From: Liquidambar formosana
Taxonomy: Eukaryota; Streptophyta; Magnoliopsida; Saxifragales; Altingiaceae
DNA: 64,000 nucleotides
Direction of reading: 5' to 3'
Assembly (NCBI GenBank): GCA_039720395.1
Contig: CM077831.1
Location: forward strand, 35,065,067-35,129,066
Shown here: positions 24,301-35,900 of the stretch, piece by piece
How the letters are laid out: every line of letters starts with the position of its first letter
Position numbering within the stretch: position 1 is the first letter of the stretch
Notes under the pieces: model-generated
The model's database searches: none
Told to the model about the DNA's origin: nothing
Seen by the model: the letters and a program-made list of their open reading frames with translations, nothing else
Position numbers and translations under genes: made by a program

Positions 24301-24979
24301 TATATATATATATTAGACCAATGCAAAGCGTACAACCCCCAATACATGGTGTTGATATAACCGTATATATATATATATATATATACGGTTATGTTCCCAT
24401 CAGCACGTGTTGATATAAGCTATATTAGCACCATGTATTGGGGGTTGTACGCTTTGCATTGGTCCAATGTACCTCATATCCCATTAATGCACAAGGTACA
24501 ACTCCCAATGCAGGTGTTGATACAAGTTATATCAACACGTGCTTACCTGATCATCATCCTATATGACACAGTTCATTGCAATGCTATCTTTGGACAAGGT
24601 CATTTATATATGACCTTGTCCAAAGATAGCATTGCAATGAATTGTGTCATTTATATATATATTAAATGCGAAGATAGTAAGTTAACAGACCTTGTCCAAA
24701 GATAGCTTTGCAATGAACTGTGTCCATTGGAATCCCTTGCGATTCAGCAAACGCATCAATCATCTCAAACCCAACCTGCTTCAACCAGACATAAGAGGGG
24801 ATTTTGAAGTTAAATGGTATTTAATTAAGCAAAATGTAATGGGCTTTCAGAAACATAAATTTGTACACTACATTGTGTCTAGTTCCTTTGTATTTATCAC
24901 CGGGGTTTCCCAAGCCCACAAAGAGCCATGGCCTCAGCGCAGAAGTGCAAAACGAACGCCTTGAAAACCTGTTAAGCAT
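21390..24979 (-). CDS. Peptidyl-tRNA hydrolase (PTH family, organellar type)
   Basis: Eight exons: 24979-24872, 24775-24691, 24235-24168, 22699-22649, 22547-22474, 22177-22119, 22038-21962 and 21521-21390, giving 217 aa. The enzyme cleaves peptidyl-tRNA released by stalled ribosomes. Exon 1 gives [20 protein letters not shown] (Asn of GLGNPG and catalytic His35), exon 3 [15 protein letters not shown] (substrate-binding Asn), exons 4-5 [18 protein letters not shown] and [11 protein letters not shown], exons 6-7 [20 protein letters not shown]. All key residues are intact and the length matches the family. A short basic N terminus ([14 protein letters not shown]) suggests mitochondrial or plastid import. 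Arabidopsis At5g19830 appears to be the counterpart. Introns 2 and 3 are invaded by repeats: intron 2 (24236-24690) is mostly inverted repeats and intron 3 holds a hAT-like element. A five-codon uORF overlaps the start codon. Confidence 0.92.
22218..22296. repeat. Short tandem duplication in PTH intron 5
   Basis: A unit TTAGAATTCTTTGTTTCTTC plus ATATTTAA is present twice head to tail (about 22228 and 22264), separated by a few bases. It lies between PTH exons 5 and 6 and has no poly(A) or terminal inverted repeats. Confidence 0.6.
23524..23840. mobile_element. hAT-like non-autonomous element in PTH intron 3
   Basis: It begins CAGGGGCAGATGCA and ends TAGCTCCGCCCCTG, terminal inverted repeats of the CAGGGGCGGAGCTA type common in plant hAT elements. 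Flanking octamers AGTATGGT and GGTACGGT match at 6 of 8, consistent with a diverged 8-bp target duplication. Near the left end is a 16-bp perfect palindrome GGGGGCACGTGCCCCC (23551-23566) containing a G-box. It lies within intron 3 of the PTH gene; an 87-codon frame inside is not a recognisable protein. Confidence 0.65.
24317..24463. repeat. Perfect 35-bp inverted repeat enclosing a 36-bp palindrome
   Basis: Arm 24317-24351 and its exact reverse complement 24429-24463 (35/35) flank a 77-bp spacer. The spacer includes a perfect 36-bp palindrome (24357-24392: ATAACCG, then (TA)n, then CGGTTAT). A second interlocking pair, GCACGTGTTGATATAA (24403-24418) and its reverse complement (24527-24542), overlaps it, and a diverged third copy of the arm lies at about 24490-24520. 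All is within PTH intron 2. It may be a nested MITE or the product of repeated palindromic duplication. Confidence 0.8.
24563..24650. repeat. Hairpin derived from PTH exon 2 (41-bp arms, 6-nt loop)
   Basis: Arm 24563-24603 pairs with 24610-24650 at 40 of 41 positions, loop TTATAT. Each arm carries a copy of the 3' end of PTH exon 2 plus its splice donor: 24688-24724 matches the left arm (reverse complement) at 36 of 37 and the right arm at 35 of 37. The copy is inside the intron that follows exon 2, on the same transcript, with one arm in sense and one in antisense orientation. High identity implies recent origin. The pre-mRNA would fold into a long stem complementary to its own exon, and the sense arm also duplicates the donor context GGACAAG|GTC. 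Confidence 0.88.
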
Positions 24980-24989
24980 CTCTCCTCAT
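24972..24989 (-). promoter_or_regulatory. Five-codon uORF overlapping the PTH start codon
   Basis: ATGAGGAGAGATGCTTAA: an upstream ATG ten bases before the PTH ATG opens a five-codon frame whose stop overlaps the first main-frame codons. If the leader includes it, it could lower PTH translation through leaky scanning or reinitiation. Confidence 0.45.
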
Positions 24990-25163
24990 CTTATTCAGTT
25001 CCTTACAGTGGGATGCAACACCACAACTTGGGTAAATTTCTTTTCTTCACCACTCTAAACCAAACTCTTCATCACCTGCTATGTTCATGAACAAAACTTT
25101 TTTTTTAGACAACCGTTTTTCAAATACCCTACAATTTAAAAATAGCATGCACATCTCATAACA

Positions 25164-25233
<70 letters not shown>

Positions 25234-25656
25234 CATCCATATCACATTCATGTCTTTATTCTAAAATCCATCCAAATGATTGTAATTCATCATTCAGTGC
25301 TGCTAACTTCACTCACTGGCGAAGGAAATTAGTTATGTAGTAAATAGACGCTTAAAACCAAACTATGTTGCTGAGATGATATAGAGCATCCTCAACTTAG
25401 TCCGGCTAGTTCTGTTCCCAAAGTAAAACCAACTTTGTCGGTTAAATTAAAAACTACTGCTTCATCAATTATTTAAGAGCAATGCAGCCATTACATGCCC
25501 ACAAACGGTGGGATAGAATCTATGGAAGATGTTAGAAGCAAAGGCAGCAAATGGGCATGTTAGTATAGCAACTGCAAGGCATGAGGAGCGAATTATAGAG
25601 CTTGGGAAGTCAACTACGCACCAAAAATAGCCAGCCAATTGATTCAGAAAATATGA

Positions 25657-25688
<32 letters not shown>

Positions 25689-26098
25689 GAATGAATCTAA
25701 TATGAGATACATTGGTTTTTTGTTTTTCCACATAAGGGTTTTCATCAAACAGCTAGTATGCATCACCAAAGCAATCCCAAAATTCAACAAATGAAACAAA
25801 CCCTCAACTTTCAAATAAAACTAAAGCTCTGAGAATTCAAAATCAAGACTACAAGCTAGCCCCTGCGGACAACAAAAATCTGTAAAAATCAACTATGGTT
25901 ATGGTTAAGCTTAGGGTTTTGAAAGGGAAAACCCATGAGGTGAAGACTAGAGAGTAGAGACTGTGAAAGGAGAATACAGAGAACGTGAGGGAAAGAATGG
26001 TGTGCCTGAGATTCGTTGGCTGCGAGACGGTCGGCGGTCTGTGGTCTGGCTCTGGAGTCCGAGCCTGACTGCCTGAGGATGAATTTCGAATAAAATAG
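24980..26098. other. PTH upstream region with (AT)n/(AG)n microsatellites
   Basis: The region contains (TA)n-(GA)n compound microsatellites at about 25164-25231 and 25656-25689 (minus-strand reading TC/TA). A leader-like, C/T-rich stretch on the minus strand near 25910-26000 containing ATGGGTTTTCCC and CAAAACCCTAAGC could be a 5' UTR exon of the PTH gene. That is inference; no protein domain is visible. Confidence 0.4.
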
Positions 26099-27216
26099 GG
26101 TAAATTGCAATTAAGGTCCAGGGTTTTGGGTTAAGTTTTACTTCAGGTTTCAAATTTTAATTGCGTTAATTTGGTATTTAAATTATTAATTGGATTTCAA
26201 TTTGAGGTCCACGGCCAGAAACCTCGTCGACCTCTCATTTGGCACATGCCGTGCATGTGACCAAATTAAAATTATATTATCCCTAGTCTCCTCCTCTCCA
26301 ATGTATACCCTTACCCATACATTCAAATCCTTTCTTATGCTATAAGCATATGCACCAGGAGGAAAAAGGAGAAGAGAAAGAGTAGCCAATCATGGCTGGC
26401 TCTAAATGTAACTCAAAATCCACAAAGTCAATACCACAACCTCCAGTTTTTTGTAAAAACCCAAAACCAAACCCTCCACAGTACCCATATTCAACCACGC
26501 CCAGCTACTCCATCCTTATGACATTTTCCATCCCTTTTTTTTTTTTGTTTGGGGGGGCGGGGGGGTTCAAGCCATCTTCACTTCTTCGAAATCTTAACAG
26601 AGGACACTTTGAATGTATTGAAAATTCATGTAATCATGTTCAAGCAACCCATCTCAAAAATAATAATTAAAAAAAAAAAATCAGATCTGAGGGGTTCGTC
26701 TTGTCCAGCGAATTCGACGGCCGCCAACAAGAGACAAACCCTCAGAGCTTTGAAAATACACAAATTGGCACAAATGCCTTCAAAAATCTCTTACGTGTTG
26801 CAGGAATCCCTTCGAATCCGTCGACAACATTTCCATCACAGGCTTCAACATCTCCTCGTCGTCGGCGATCACGCTGGAACGATCAAGATGCAAGGAGAAC
26901 TTAGGTAGTAGCGCTGAGCTTGGGTTTGAGAGCACGGGCTGAGAGAACAGAGATGAGAGAGGCGAGGGAACAAAGACGAGAAGAGAGAAAATAGCATGGG
27001 TTTGAGAGAGTGGGCTGAGCTCGTTGCCCAAATAATCTTTTATTGCAAACGATGTCGTTTTTTTTGGGTGCATTAAAGCTATTTCAAAGATTCCGATAAC
27101 GCCTGTCTCTGATTTTTTGTCAACGCTCATATTAGGTACCAAATTGATGCAATTAAAATTTGAGACCTTTAAATAAAACCTATCCCAAACTTTGGACACT
27201 TGAGTGCGATTTACCC
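26099..27216. mobile_element. Putative Pack-MULE, 1.1 kb
   Basis: The left end (GGGTAAATTGCAATTAAGG) and the reverse complement of the right end (GGGTAAATCGCACTCAAG) begin terminal inverted repeats that remain alignable for about 80 bp (both contain TCAAATTTTAATTGC and AATTTGGTA). Flanking 9-mers AATAAAATA and AAAAAATTA match at 7 of 9, weak because AT-rich. The interior changes composition: 26690-26960 is G+C-richer and on the minus strand reads as a leader plus an N-terminal-like coding fragment (SSVIADDEEMLKPV, LSTDSKGFLQHV). This suggests captured host gene sequence, but I cannot name the donor. Confidence 0.6.
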
Positions 27217-29612
27217 AAAAAATTAAAATAAGATAACACCTATTCTACTATAGTGTTATTACTGATCGCTGTACTTTAAACGTCTAGTGCCGACCAGTAT
27301 CTCTCCCCCTCAAAAGAAATTGTCGGAAATATTTTCACTCTCTATTTTAGTTAAAAGTTGAAACAATTCAACAAATGTCATTGGAGATGCTTTTAGGTAA
27401 ATGATTCTAATCTCAACTTCCCATTTTATTCTAATGTACCCCAAAAATAAAAAGGTCAATCAAAAACAAGTCACAAATTGTAAATAAACTGATCAAATAA
27501 TCTGGGTCAAAAAATTGATTTTTTACATAATGAAAAAAATTGTTGGAGAAAGCGATTGTTGCCGGGGTCAAAGCTTCACAGAGATAGATGATGAAGAGGA
27601 TCTTTAACAAGATGTGAGAGGGAAAGGAGAGGAGCTCTAAATTTTGATTGTGATCCATTGAGATACAAATGGTAAGTTATTTTCACGCATTGATGTGTGA
27701 TGAAATGCTCAGAAATAAAGTTTCATTAAAAGCCTAGATGGCTTTTGGACCACTTCTCCTCACAATTAGGTATCACTTCTTCATTTTCACCCAAACATTA
27801 CATAGAAGAGATTGTAGCTTGCTGGCTTTGAATATGAATTGCAAAACTCAAGATCAAGGGTTTGAGGCGTGACGGAGAGAGATCAAGGGTTTGAGGCGTG
27901 ATAGAGACTAGAGAGTAGAGAGAGAGAGAGAAAAAATAAAATAAAATAAGAAAACGAAGGCACTAAATGCATAATGCAAAAGCAGCTGTGTATAATTTTC
28001 GGAGTCATTAATCATATATCAATGTTCTTTTATAATATAATAAGCATAGCTGTCAGTACCTGAATGATGACACTATGGCCTACGATTAATGTTCCAATAA
28101 GGATATCTTATGTGATTAACATGCTCTTATGGACCTACCATTTAGATGGTTAAGGATTCCATTATGTGCACAAGATTTAATTTTCAAATTTCAAACTCCA
28201 TCTCCAATCAAAAAGCTTATTATGGTACACACAACTCATAACCTTTTAAAGGAAAATATCCTAGATTCAATTTCTCATTATTTCTTAGAGTTTTTTTATT
28301 GTTAGCTAATGCAAAGTGAATATGAATTAGTTGGACAAAAGATTTAAATACCCTTATTGGTAAAAAAAAAAAAAGAAAAAAAAAAGGTTATACCCTATTA
28401 GAGCATCTCCAACCATGTGAGCTAAATTAGGTGTGCTGTTGCTATTTTAGTACATGCTACAGTACCAAATACTATAATTTAGCACAATGTATTCCAATGA
28501 TGTAAATAAATGTAGTGTGTTATTTTTTGCCACAACTTCGACTCTTTCTACAGATTTAAGGTCTCGTAAGATAGTGAATGAGGTATATTGTAAATCAAAT
28601 GCAATGTTGCTTGAGTGGGATGAATGAGTTAAAAAAAAGGGTATGTTTTCTTATTTTTTTAATATTTTTTTGTATATAAGATTTCAATATTATTTTTGAA
28701 AATATTACATTTATTTATGGGCTATTTGGTTATTGAGAAAATTTTGAAACAAAAATAGAAGAAAAGAAGTTGTTGATGTATTTGGTTGTTGAGAAAGGGA
28801 AGAAAAACTAACATAACAAATATAGCAATAGCTCACCTTTGTGCCAAATATAGCACAAGGGTGAACTATTACTATATTTAGCACATGCATTTAGCACACT
28901 ATTGGAGCATCCTAACTTATGCTAAATGTTATAATATAGCAATAGCACACCATATAACTCACTTTTGGAAAGCAGGGGAGGAGAAGAACCGAATAAGAAG
29001 AAGATAAGGAGGGTTACCAATGAGTTGGCAATTGAGGCATAATGGTACATAAATCTGTGATTTGGATAGCAATTATTGCCACTACCCAACGACTAAATTG
29101 ACTGACAGGATTCAATAGGTGCGACATCGAGTCCATGGAGTCAACTACAAAAGCATTGTTTAAGAACTAGCCAGTCATATGTATTGCTTAAGGTTGGCCA
29201 ATAATGGTGAAAAAACAATCCAACATAATTTGATGTTAAATTTGGTTACACTCATGCTTGTGTAAATATATACGAGAATGACCAATTGTTTGATGCCACA
29301 TGGTCATTTATATTTGTCACATACGAATGACTGGACAATTATGTATTGCATCCTAATTGCAGGTTAAGAAATCTGTCAAAAAAGAGAGTAGACATCAATG
29401 TTTTTCATAAAATAAAAAAAGAGAAAATTTGATAGGAAAACTCAAATTAATAATGCCTAAATTTAATTAATTAGAGTCTATTTCGGCACCTTTTTTATTT
29501 TTTCCTAATTCACACCCCTTTACAAGTAAAAGAGGTGTGAACTCCTATAATAAAAATGCAAAGAGAAACAAAAGTTGGCTATCAATTTGTTCTACTGTTC
29601 CACAGCCTATAC
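27217..29612. other. Intergenic region before the importin gene
   Basis: No coding sequence recognised. A 30-bp tandem duplication with core AGATCAAGGGTTTGAGGCGT lies at 27849-27904, and the MITE listed separately lies at 28401-28911. The remainder is AT-rich. Confidence 0.5.
28401..28911. mobile_element. MITE with GAGCATCTCCAA / TTGGAGCATC termini
   Basis: The left end GAGCATCTCCAACCATGTGA and the reverse complement of the right end GGATGCTCCAATAGTGTGCT are alignable, both followed by GCTAAAT and related TAGCACA motifs. GAGCATCTCCAA termini are frequent in dicot MITEs. The exact superfamily and target duplication are uncertain. Confidence 0.5.
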
Positions 29613-29967
29613 TTTATATATCCTTCTATCCGTTTCCCTCCAAAACAGAGAAGATAATAATCTTGCCACATAAAATACAGCTAATCATCCACTTAAGCTG
29701 ATCCTACCCTAATTAGCCCTTCATTTTTCTTTTAATAACATCCAAACAAGTCCTTATAACTCCATACCCTTCCGCAAACCCAAACCGCTCTTTTTCTACT
29801 CTTCCCACATTTCATCGCCACACTAACAAAGAAGAGAGACTGCTAGAGGGCCACCACTGCCACCACCACTACCCCAGCCGCCGCCGCCGCCGCCACCACC
29901 ACTACCACCATCGTCGTCGTCGTCGTCGTCGTCGTCATCGTCATCGCCAAACCCTAGCTCGCTCACC
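29613..29967 (+). promoter_or_regulatory. Importin core promoter and 5' leader
   Basis: A TATA-like TTTATATA at 29613-29620 precedes a C/T-rich leader. The last 110 bases before the ATG are triplet repeats: CCACCA, (GCC)n, then (TCG)n/(TCA)n from about 29879 to 29946. The start codon context is CACCATGG. Confidence 0.5.
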
Positions 29968-32900
29968 ATGGATCCCGAGTCAGCTCAGCTCCAACAAGCC
30001 CAGCTCGCCGCAATTCTCGGCCCCGATCCATCCCCTTTCGAAACCCTAATCTCCCATCTTATGTCCTCTTCCAACGAGCAACGCTCCCAGGCTGAACTCA
30101 TCTTCAATCTATGCAAACAGACCGATCCTGACTCGTTATCTCTCAAACTGGCTCACCTTCTCCAGTACTCGCCTCACGCCGAGGCTCGCGCGATGTCAGC
30201 GATTCTTCTTCGAAAGCAGCTAACTCGGGATGACTCGTATGTCTGGCCCCGTCTCTCTCCTTCGACTCAGTCGAGTCTAAAATCGATTCTGCTCTCCTGC
30301 GTTCAACGTGAGGACGCGAAGACGATATCGAAGAAATTATGCGACACGGTTTCTGAACTCGCTTCGGGGATTTTGCCCGAGAACGGGTGGCCGGAGTTAT
30401 TGCCGTTTATGTTTCAGTGCGTGTCGTCCGATTCGCCGAAGTTGCAGGAGTCGGCGTTCCTGATTTTCGCGCAATTGTCTCAGTATATCGGAGAAACCCT
30501 AATTCCGCACATTAAGCATTTGCACGCCTTGTTTTTACAGTGTCTGAGCTCGTCGTCAAGTTCAGATGTTAAGATTGCGGCGCTGAGCGCGGCGATTAAT
30601 TTCATTCAGTGCTTGTCAAATCCCTCCGATCGTGATCGGTTTCAGGATTTGTTGCCGCCGATGATGCGGACGTTGACGGAGGCATTGAATTGCGGGCAGG
30701 AAGCTACGGCGCAGGAGGCGCTCGAGTTGTTGATCGAGTTGGCGGGGACGGAGCCGAGGTTCTTGAGGCGGCAGCTGGTGGACGTGGTTGGGTCCATGTT
30801 GCAGATTGCCGAGGCCGAGTCACTCGAGGAGGGCACGCGGCATCTCGCGATCGAGTTCGTCATTACCCTCTCCGAGGCGAGGGAGCGGGCGCCTGGTATG
30901 ATGAGGAAGTTGCCACAGTTTATAAGCAGGTTGTTTGCGATATTGATGAAGATGCTTTTGGATATTGAGGATGATCCCGCGTGGCATAGTGCGGAGACTG
31001 AGGATGAGGATGCAGGGGAGACGAGTAACTATAGTGTTGGGCAGGAGTGCTTGGATCGGCTCGCAATTTCAATGGGTGGGAATACGATTGTTCCCGTTGC
31101 ATCAGAGCAGTTGCCGGCATATTTGGCCGCTCCAGAATGGCAAAAGCACCATGCGGCGTTAATCGCACTGGCCCAGATTGCCGAGGGTTGCTCGAAGGTA
31201 TTAAGTACCTATTCTTCTAGATTCCATTTTGTTTATTTATTGAATAGTTGCTAGAGTTTAAGTCGTTATCCTTGTTGAGTTATCCATGCATTCAATTGAT
31301 TGATCTTCTCAGGAATTATTCATATATGGGTGTTTGTAGTTGTGTATAATTTTTCTTACGAATTTTGTGCAGTCTGGCCACGGTTCTGAATAGTAAGCCT
31401 GTATTAAGTCTAAATCATAGTTCATGAATGTTTGCAATCTTGTTTAGTTGCTTGCTGAGTTTAGCTTATTTTGGTTGCTAACTTAGCTTCCTTGTTGAAG
31501 ACTTTTCCGGACATTTTGTTTCTGTTTAATAGAAAGAACTACAATGCTACATTTCTTCCCCGTTTTTTAATATTCCATCTTAATACTATTTGTTGCAGGT
31601 AATGATAAAAATTTTGGAGCAAGTGGTGACAATGGTTCTGAACTCATTCCAAGATCCCCACCCACGTGTGCGTTGGGCAGCAATAAATGCAATTGGGCAG
31701 CTGTCTACGGATTTGGGCCCTGATTTGCAAGTTCAATACCATCAACGGGTACTACCAGCATTAGCTGCAGCTATGGATGATTTTCAAAATCCACGAGTGC
31801 AGGTCAGTAGGTTTTTGATATTGTGATTTTGTGCATACTGTAATTGGTCATAAGTTTTTAACTTGCTCTTTTTTACTTGGATTGTGAAGATTATATTTTA
31901 CAAGCTGGTGCTTCTGTAATAGTTCTGCAATTTCTTGCAATACTCCAATTCTCTAGGAGTAAAAATGATTTATATAGACAGAGACATGTAAACTCTTAAC
32001 CCTCTCAAGAGTCAAGACATAAATGAGATATTTATGTTATGTTAAACTTCTTGGTGAGGAACAGCACTATTTGGCTGTGTGATGTGAGAAAACTGGACCG
32101 TCAAGCTTGAGATAATTGCAACCTTGCAGTTTTTTTCCCCTTTCATTGTTAGGCTCCTATTGTGTGTTGGCCTTCCTCTTTTCTCTCTCTCTCTGAAGGG
32201 GTGGAGTGGGGTGGGGTGGGAAATATATTCAATTTCATTAGGTTTCAGATCAACATCTTAAGATGTGCTGCCTTTAGAAAAAATTTGAGCATTAGGGAAA
32301 AGATTATTTTATAAATAAATTTATGTTCTAGAGCTTTGATATAACTCAGTTTAAGAAAATGCTATATGTCCTAGCTGTTGGGACAATTTTTTGTCCCAAC
32401 TGTTGGGGCGCGTAGCACTGTTCTGTTTAAAATTGTGTAGTCTGAATGGTGGAAAGCCTTGTGGTTCCTCTCGAGGCTAACAAAGTGGTGGATATGCATG
32501 TTATGATTTTGCTATAATTAATAGAATTTGTAGAAAGAATTACACGGAACTAGTTAAGCCAGTAGACTGGGAATTTGTTAATTGAGTTTTCTGGTTGGGG
32601 GTGGCTATTGCCACCACAAAATTCCCTCCGTACTCCCTACTTTTTTTAAACTTCTCAAGGTTTTATAAAAAAATATAAAAAAATTTCATGAAAATTAGCC
32701 ATGTTATCCACTAGGTTCCCAACTCAAACAACTCTAGTGATTCTTTTTTAGTTCTTTTTCTATTTATTGAAGTCTGCTTTCTAGTAAATGTCAATGAGAT
32801 ATTGTTAAAGGATCTTGATTTGCAAATTTACATTGATTACCTATGTAATGCTATCATGAGGTTTGTGATCAAAGAATTTCAATAGAATTCTAGAGCAGAC

Positions 32901-35900
32901 TTTTTGTACAAATTATGTAATATTTTTTTCTGCTGCTTGATTGTTAAAGTTTTTTATTTTTTATTTTATGACGTCAATGGTTTTCTTGCTCACCCTGCTG
33001 CCTGTAAAATCGTAATGCATTCACATTGATTTCTTTAGTCTGGTTGTGTATGCGTTTTATTTTTATATTATATTTATTATTTTTTTGGTAAATCATATAG
33101 ATCTGATCTGCTTTGTGAGAGTAGCTAAGTTTTCAATATTACGTATTGTTTCATTTGACCAGTTTTATGCAATAAAATTCCTTCATGGTTTTCTTTGTCA
33201 TTTGCATTTCTACAGGCACACGCTGCTTCAGCAGTGCTGAACTTCAGTGAGAACTGCACTCCAGATATTCTAACGCCCTACTTAGATGGAATAGTGAGCA
33301 AGTTGCTTGTTCTTCTACAGGTATATCAACAGAAGAGTCAACAGAATTTACAACACATATATACTGATTTTGCATTTTTATGAACATGCAAACATCATTT
33401 TTTTTTTTCCTTATTTGGTTGTAAAAATTATAACATATACATGTTCAGAATGGCAAGCAAATGGTACAAGAGGGGGCCTTGACTGCCTTAGCATCAGTTG
33501 CTGATTCGTCCCAGGTATTATCTTTTCCCCCTATAATCTGCTTCAATTATTCGTATTATGTTCGGCTATGAATGACTTAGTCTAACACTATGGGAATCTG
33601 TAGGGGCACTTCCAAAAATACTATGATGCGGTTATGCCTTACTTGAAGGCAATCTTGGTGAATGCAACTGACAAGTCTAACCGCATGCTTCGTGCCAAAG
33701 CCATGGAGTGCATTAGTTTGGTTGGAATGGCTGTTGGAAAGGAGAAGTTTAGGGATGATGCTAAGCAGGTACATAGCATTATATATGATATTCCCCCACT
33801 TTTGTGGCTTTACTTATAAAGCCATATTTGTAGCTTATCCCAAATGGTTGGGGGAAAAACATTGTCAGTTTATGCATGTTTGCATGAATGCATGCATTGG
33901 CGGCGTTTGATTCTTTTCATTGATTGAGATGGAATTGATTGCTCGTTGAATTATTTTTCCCACCCCACCTGGTGCCATCTGAGCTACGGTTTGTTGGCAT
34001 TTTAAATTCTTTTTGAGTTCGATTCTTACATTTAATGTTGTCGAATCTTTTCTCTTACAACTTATTTTCTCTCCTAATTTGGTTCTAGAGCCAGTGATTT
34101 GAACTTTGCAACCTTTCTGTGTAATAATACTATACAGTTTGGGTTTGATGAATACCTAGCTCAAATTTAATCTTTAACTCGTTATTTTATGCTAGGTTAT
34201 GGAAGTGCTTATGTCATTGCAAGGATCTCAAATGGAGACAGATGATCCAACAACAAGTTACATGCTACAGGCAAGTTCTTATTATTGAGTTAGAAATGTG
34301 CAAATCATTATTATATTATCTTTTATTTGTTTTAGCTACTGTGTCTTATAATGCTTTATCATGTTGTAGGCGTGGGCCAGGCTTTGCAAGTGCCTGGGAC
34401 AGGATTTCCTCCCTTATATGAGTGTTGTCATGCCCTCATTGCTTCAGTCTGCCCAACTTAAACCTGATGTGACCATTACATCAGCAGATTCAGATAATGA
34501 TATTGAAGAATCTGATGATGAAAGGTTTGCCTTTTTATTCTTTAAAGTTCATTTAACATCAATAGGCAATGCAAACATATCAGCACAAATAAAAGAAGCT
34601 GAACATTAATTCCACTGAAATTTAATGGCAATATCATTTTGTCAATGATTATATGTAGAAGTTGTGATGCATTGCTACAGATTGTATTGAAACAATTAGT
34701 TGTTTAATTTGGGATTAGTAAAACAGTTAGTTGTTACTTTGGAATTAGAACATCTCTTTGTTGTAAGGTGAATTTTTTTGTCCATCTGATGTCATAGTCA
34801 TTCTTTGTCAAGCAGAAGGCCTATGTTCTATCTATATATTATACTGAGAGCTGGTTCCACACGCATGAGAGCGAGTGTGTGCACCCTTGGTTATATGTAT
34901 ACATAATTTCACATATGTAGTTATTTCAATATTGGTGTAATTGCAAATTATAGCACATATCATAACTTTTAAGATTTTCTCGAACTGTTTAGTGGAAGCA
35001 ACTGCTTATTGGTTGTTAGGTTAGCAGAATCCCAACCCATCATAATTTGTTGTTGGGAAAGAAAGTCCCCCACCCCCAAAAAAATGAAAATAAAAGAAGA
35101 AGGAAAATAAAATGTGTTCGAAGGGATGTTGCAATTGAAGATGATGAACGTCGGCTATGTTACATGGGTCCTTTGCTTTATCTGGAGTATCTGTGTGGAC
35201 ACGACATGACAAGGGTGTGAGTACTCCAACCCAACACTTCAAAATAGTAGAAAATCTTTGGAAAGTAGACGAATCAGACATTTGGAGACACACCCATATC
35301 TAACCCTCGCACCCGTACCCGAGTCCAGGTAACGTAGAACATTGGACAACCTATACATACGTCTAATTTGGAATTCTCTTACCAAAATCTTGTGTAAAAT
35401 GACTGCCCAGACAAAAAAGGGTTGTCTAGACAGATCCAGATTACATATGCCAGTATACCTTGCCCTAATTCTTTGGCTCTGACAATCTTTTGATGTCATT
35501 TTAAGATAAAGTGTTTTGTTGTAGTAAATCCATTTTTGTTGTCTTCTCTCACCTTTGCAATAATGGTTGGTTAAATTGTATAGTGACCATATTAATTATT
35601 TATTGACTTTAATTCGTGGCTAAACTAATAAACTCCATGTAGAATGCTTTGGTTTGTCATACTCTAAAATTATTTTGTTTGGAGATATCCTTCACAATAT
35701 AAGTTTTACATGTTGCCTTCTCAAGTTTCTTAGATTACCTTGTCAGCTTCCAATATCATAAACCAAGGAATTTGAACACGAGCTAGGTAATCTTTGATAT
35801 GCATTGTAAAGTTACCAACTCATGCTGCCCCCAGGATGACTTCTAATGTTGTGATTCTTGTTGTTGCAATTGGAAACTCCATCCTCGTACTAGCTAATGT

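Noticed and set aside
34838..34870. Helitron-like 5' end TCTATATATTATACTGAGAG in importin intron 7
   Set aside because: No hairpin plus CTAG 3' terminus was found downstream in the intron, so it may be chance AT-rich sequence.
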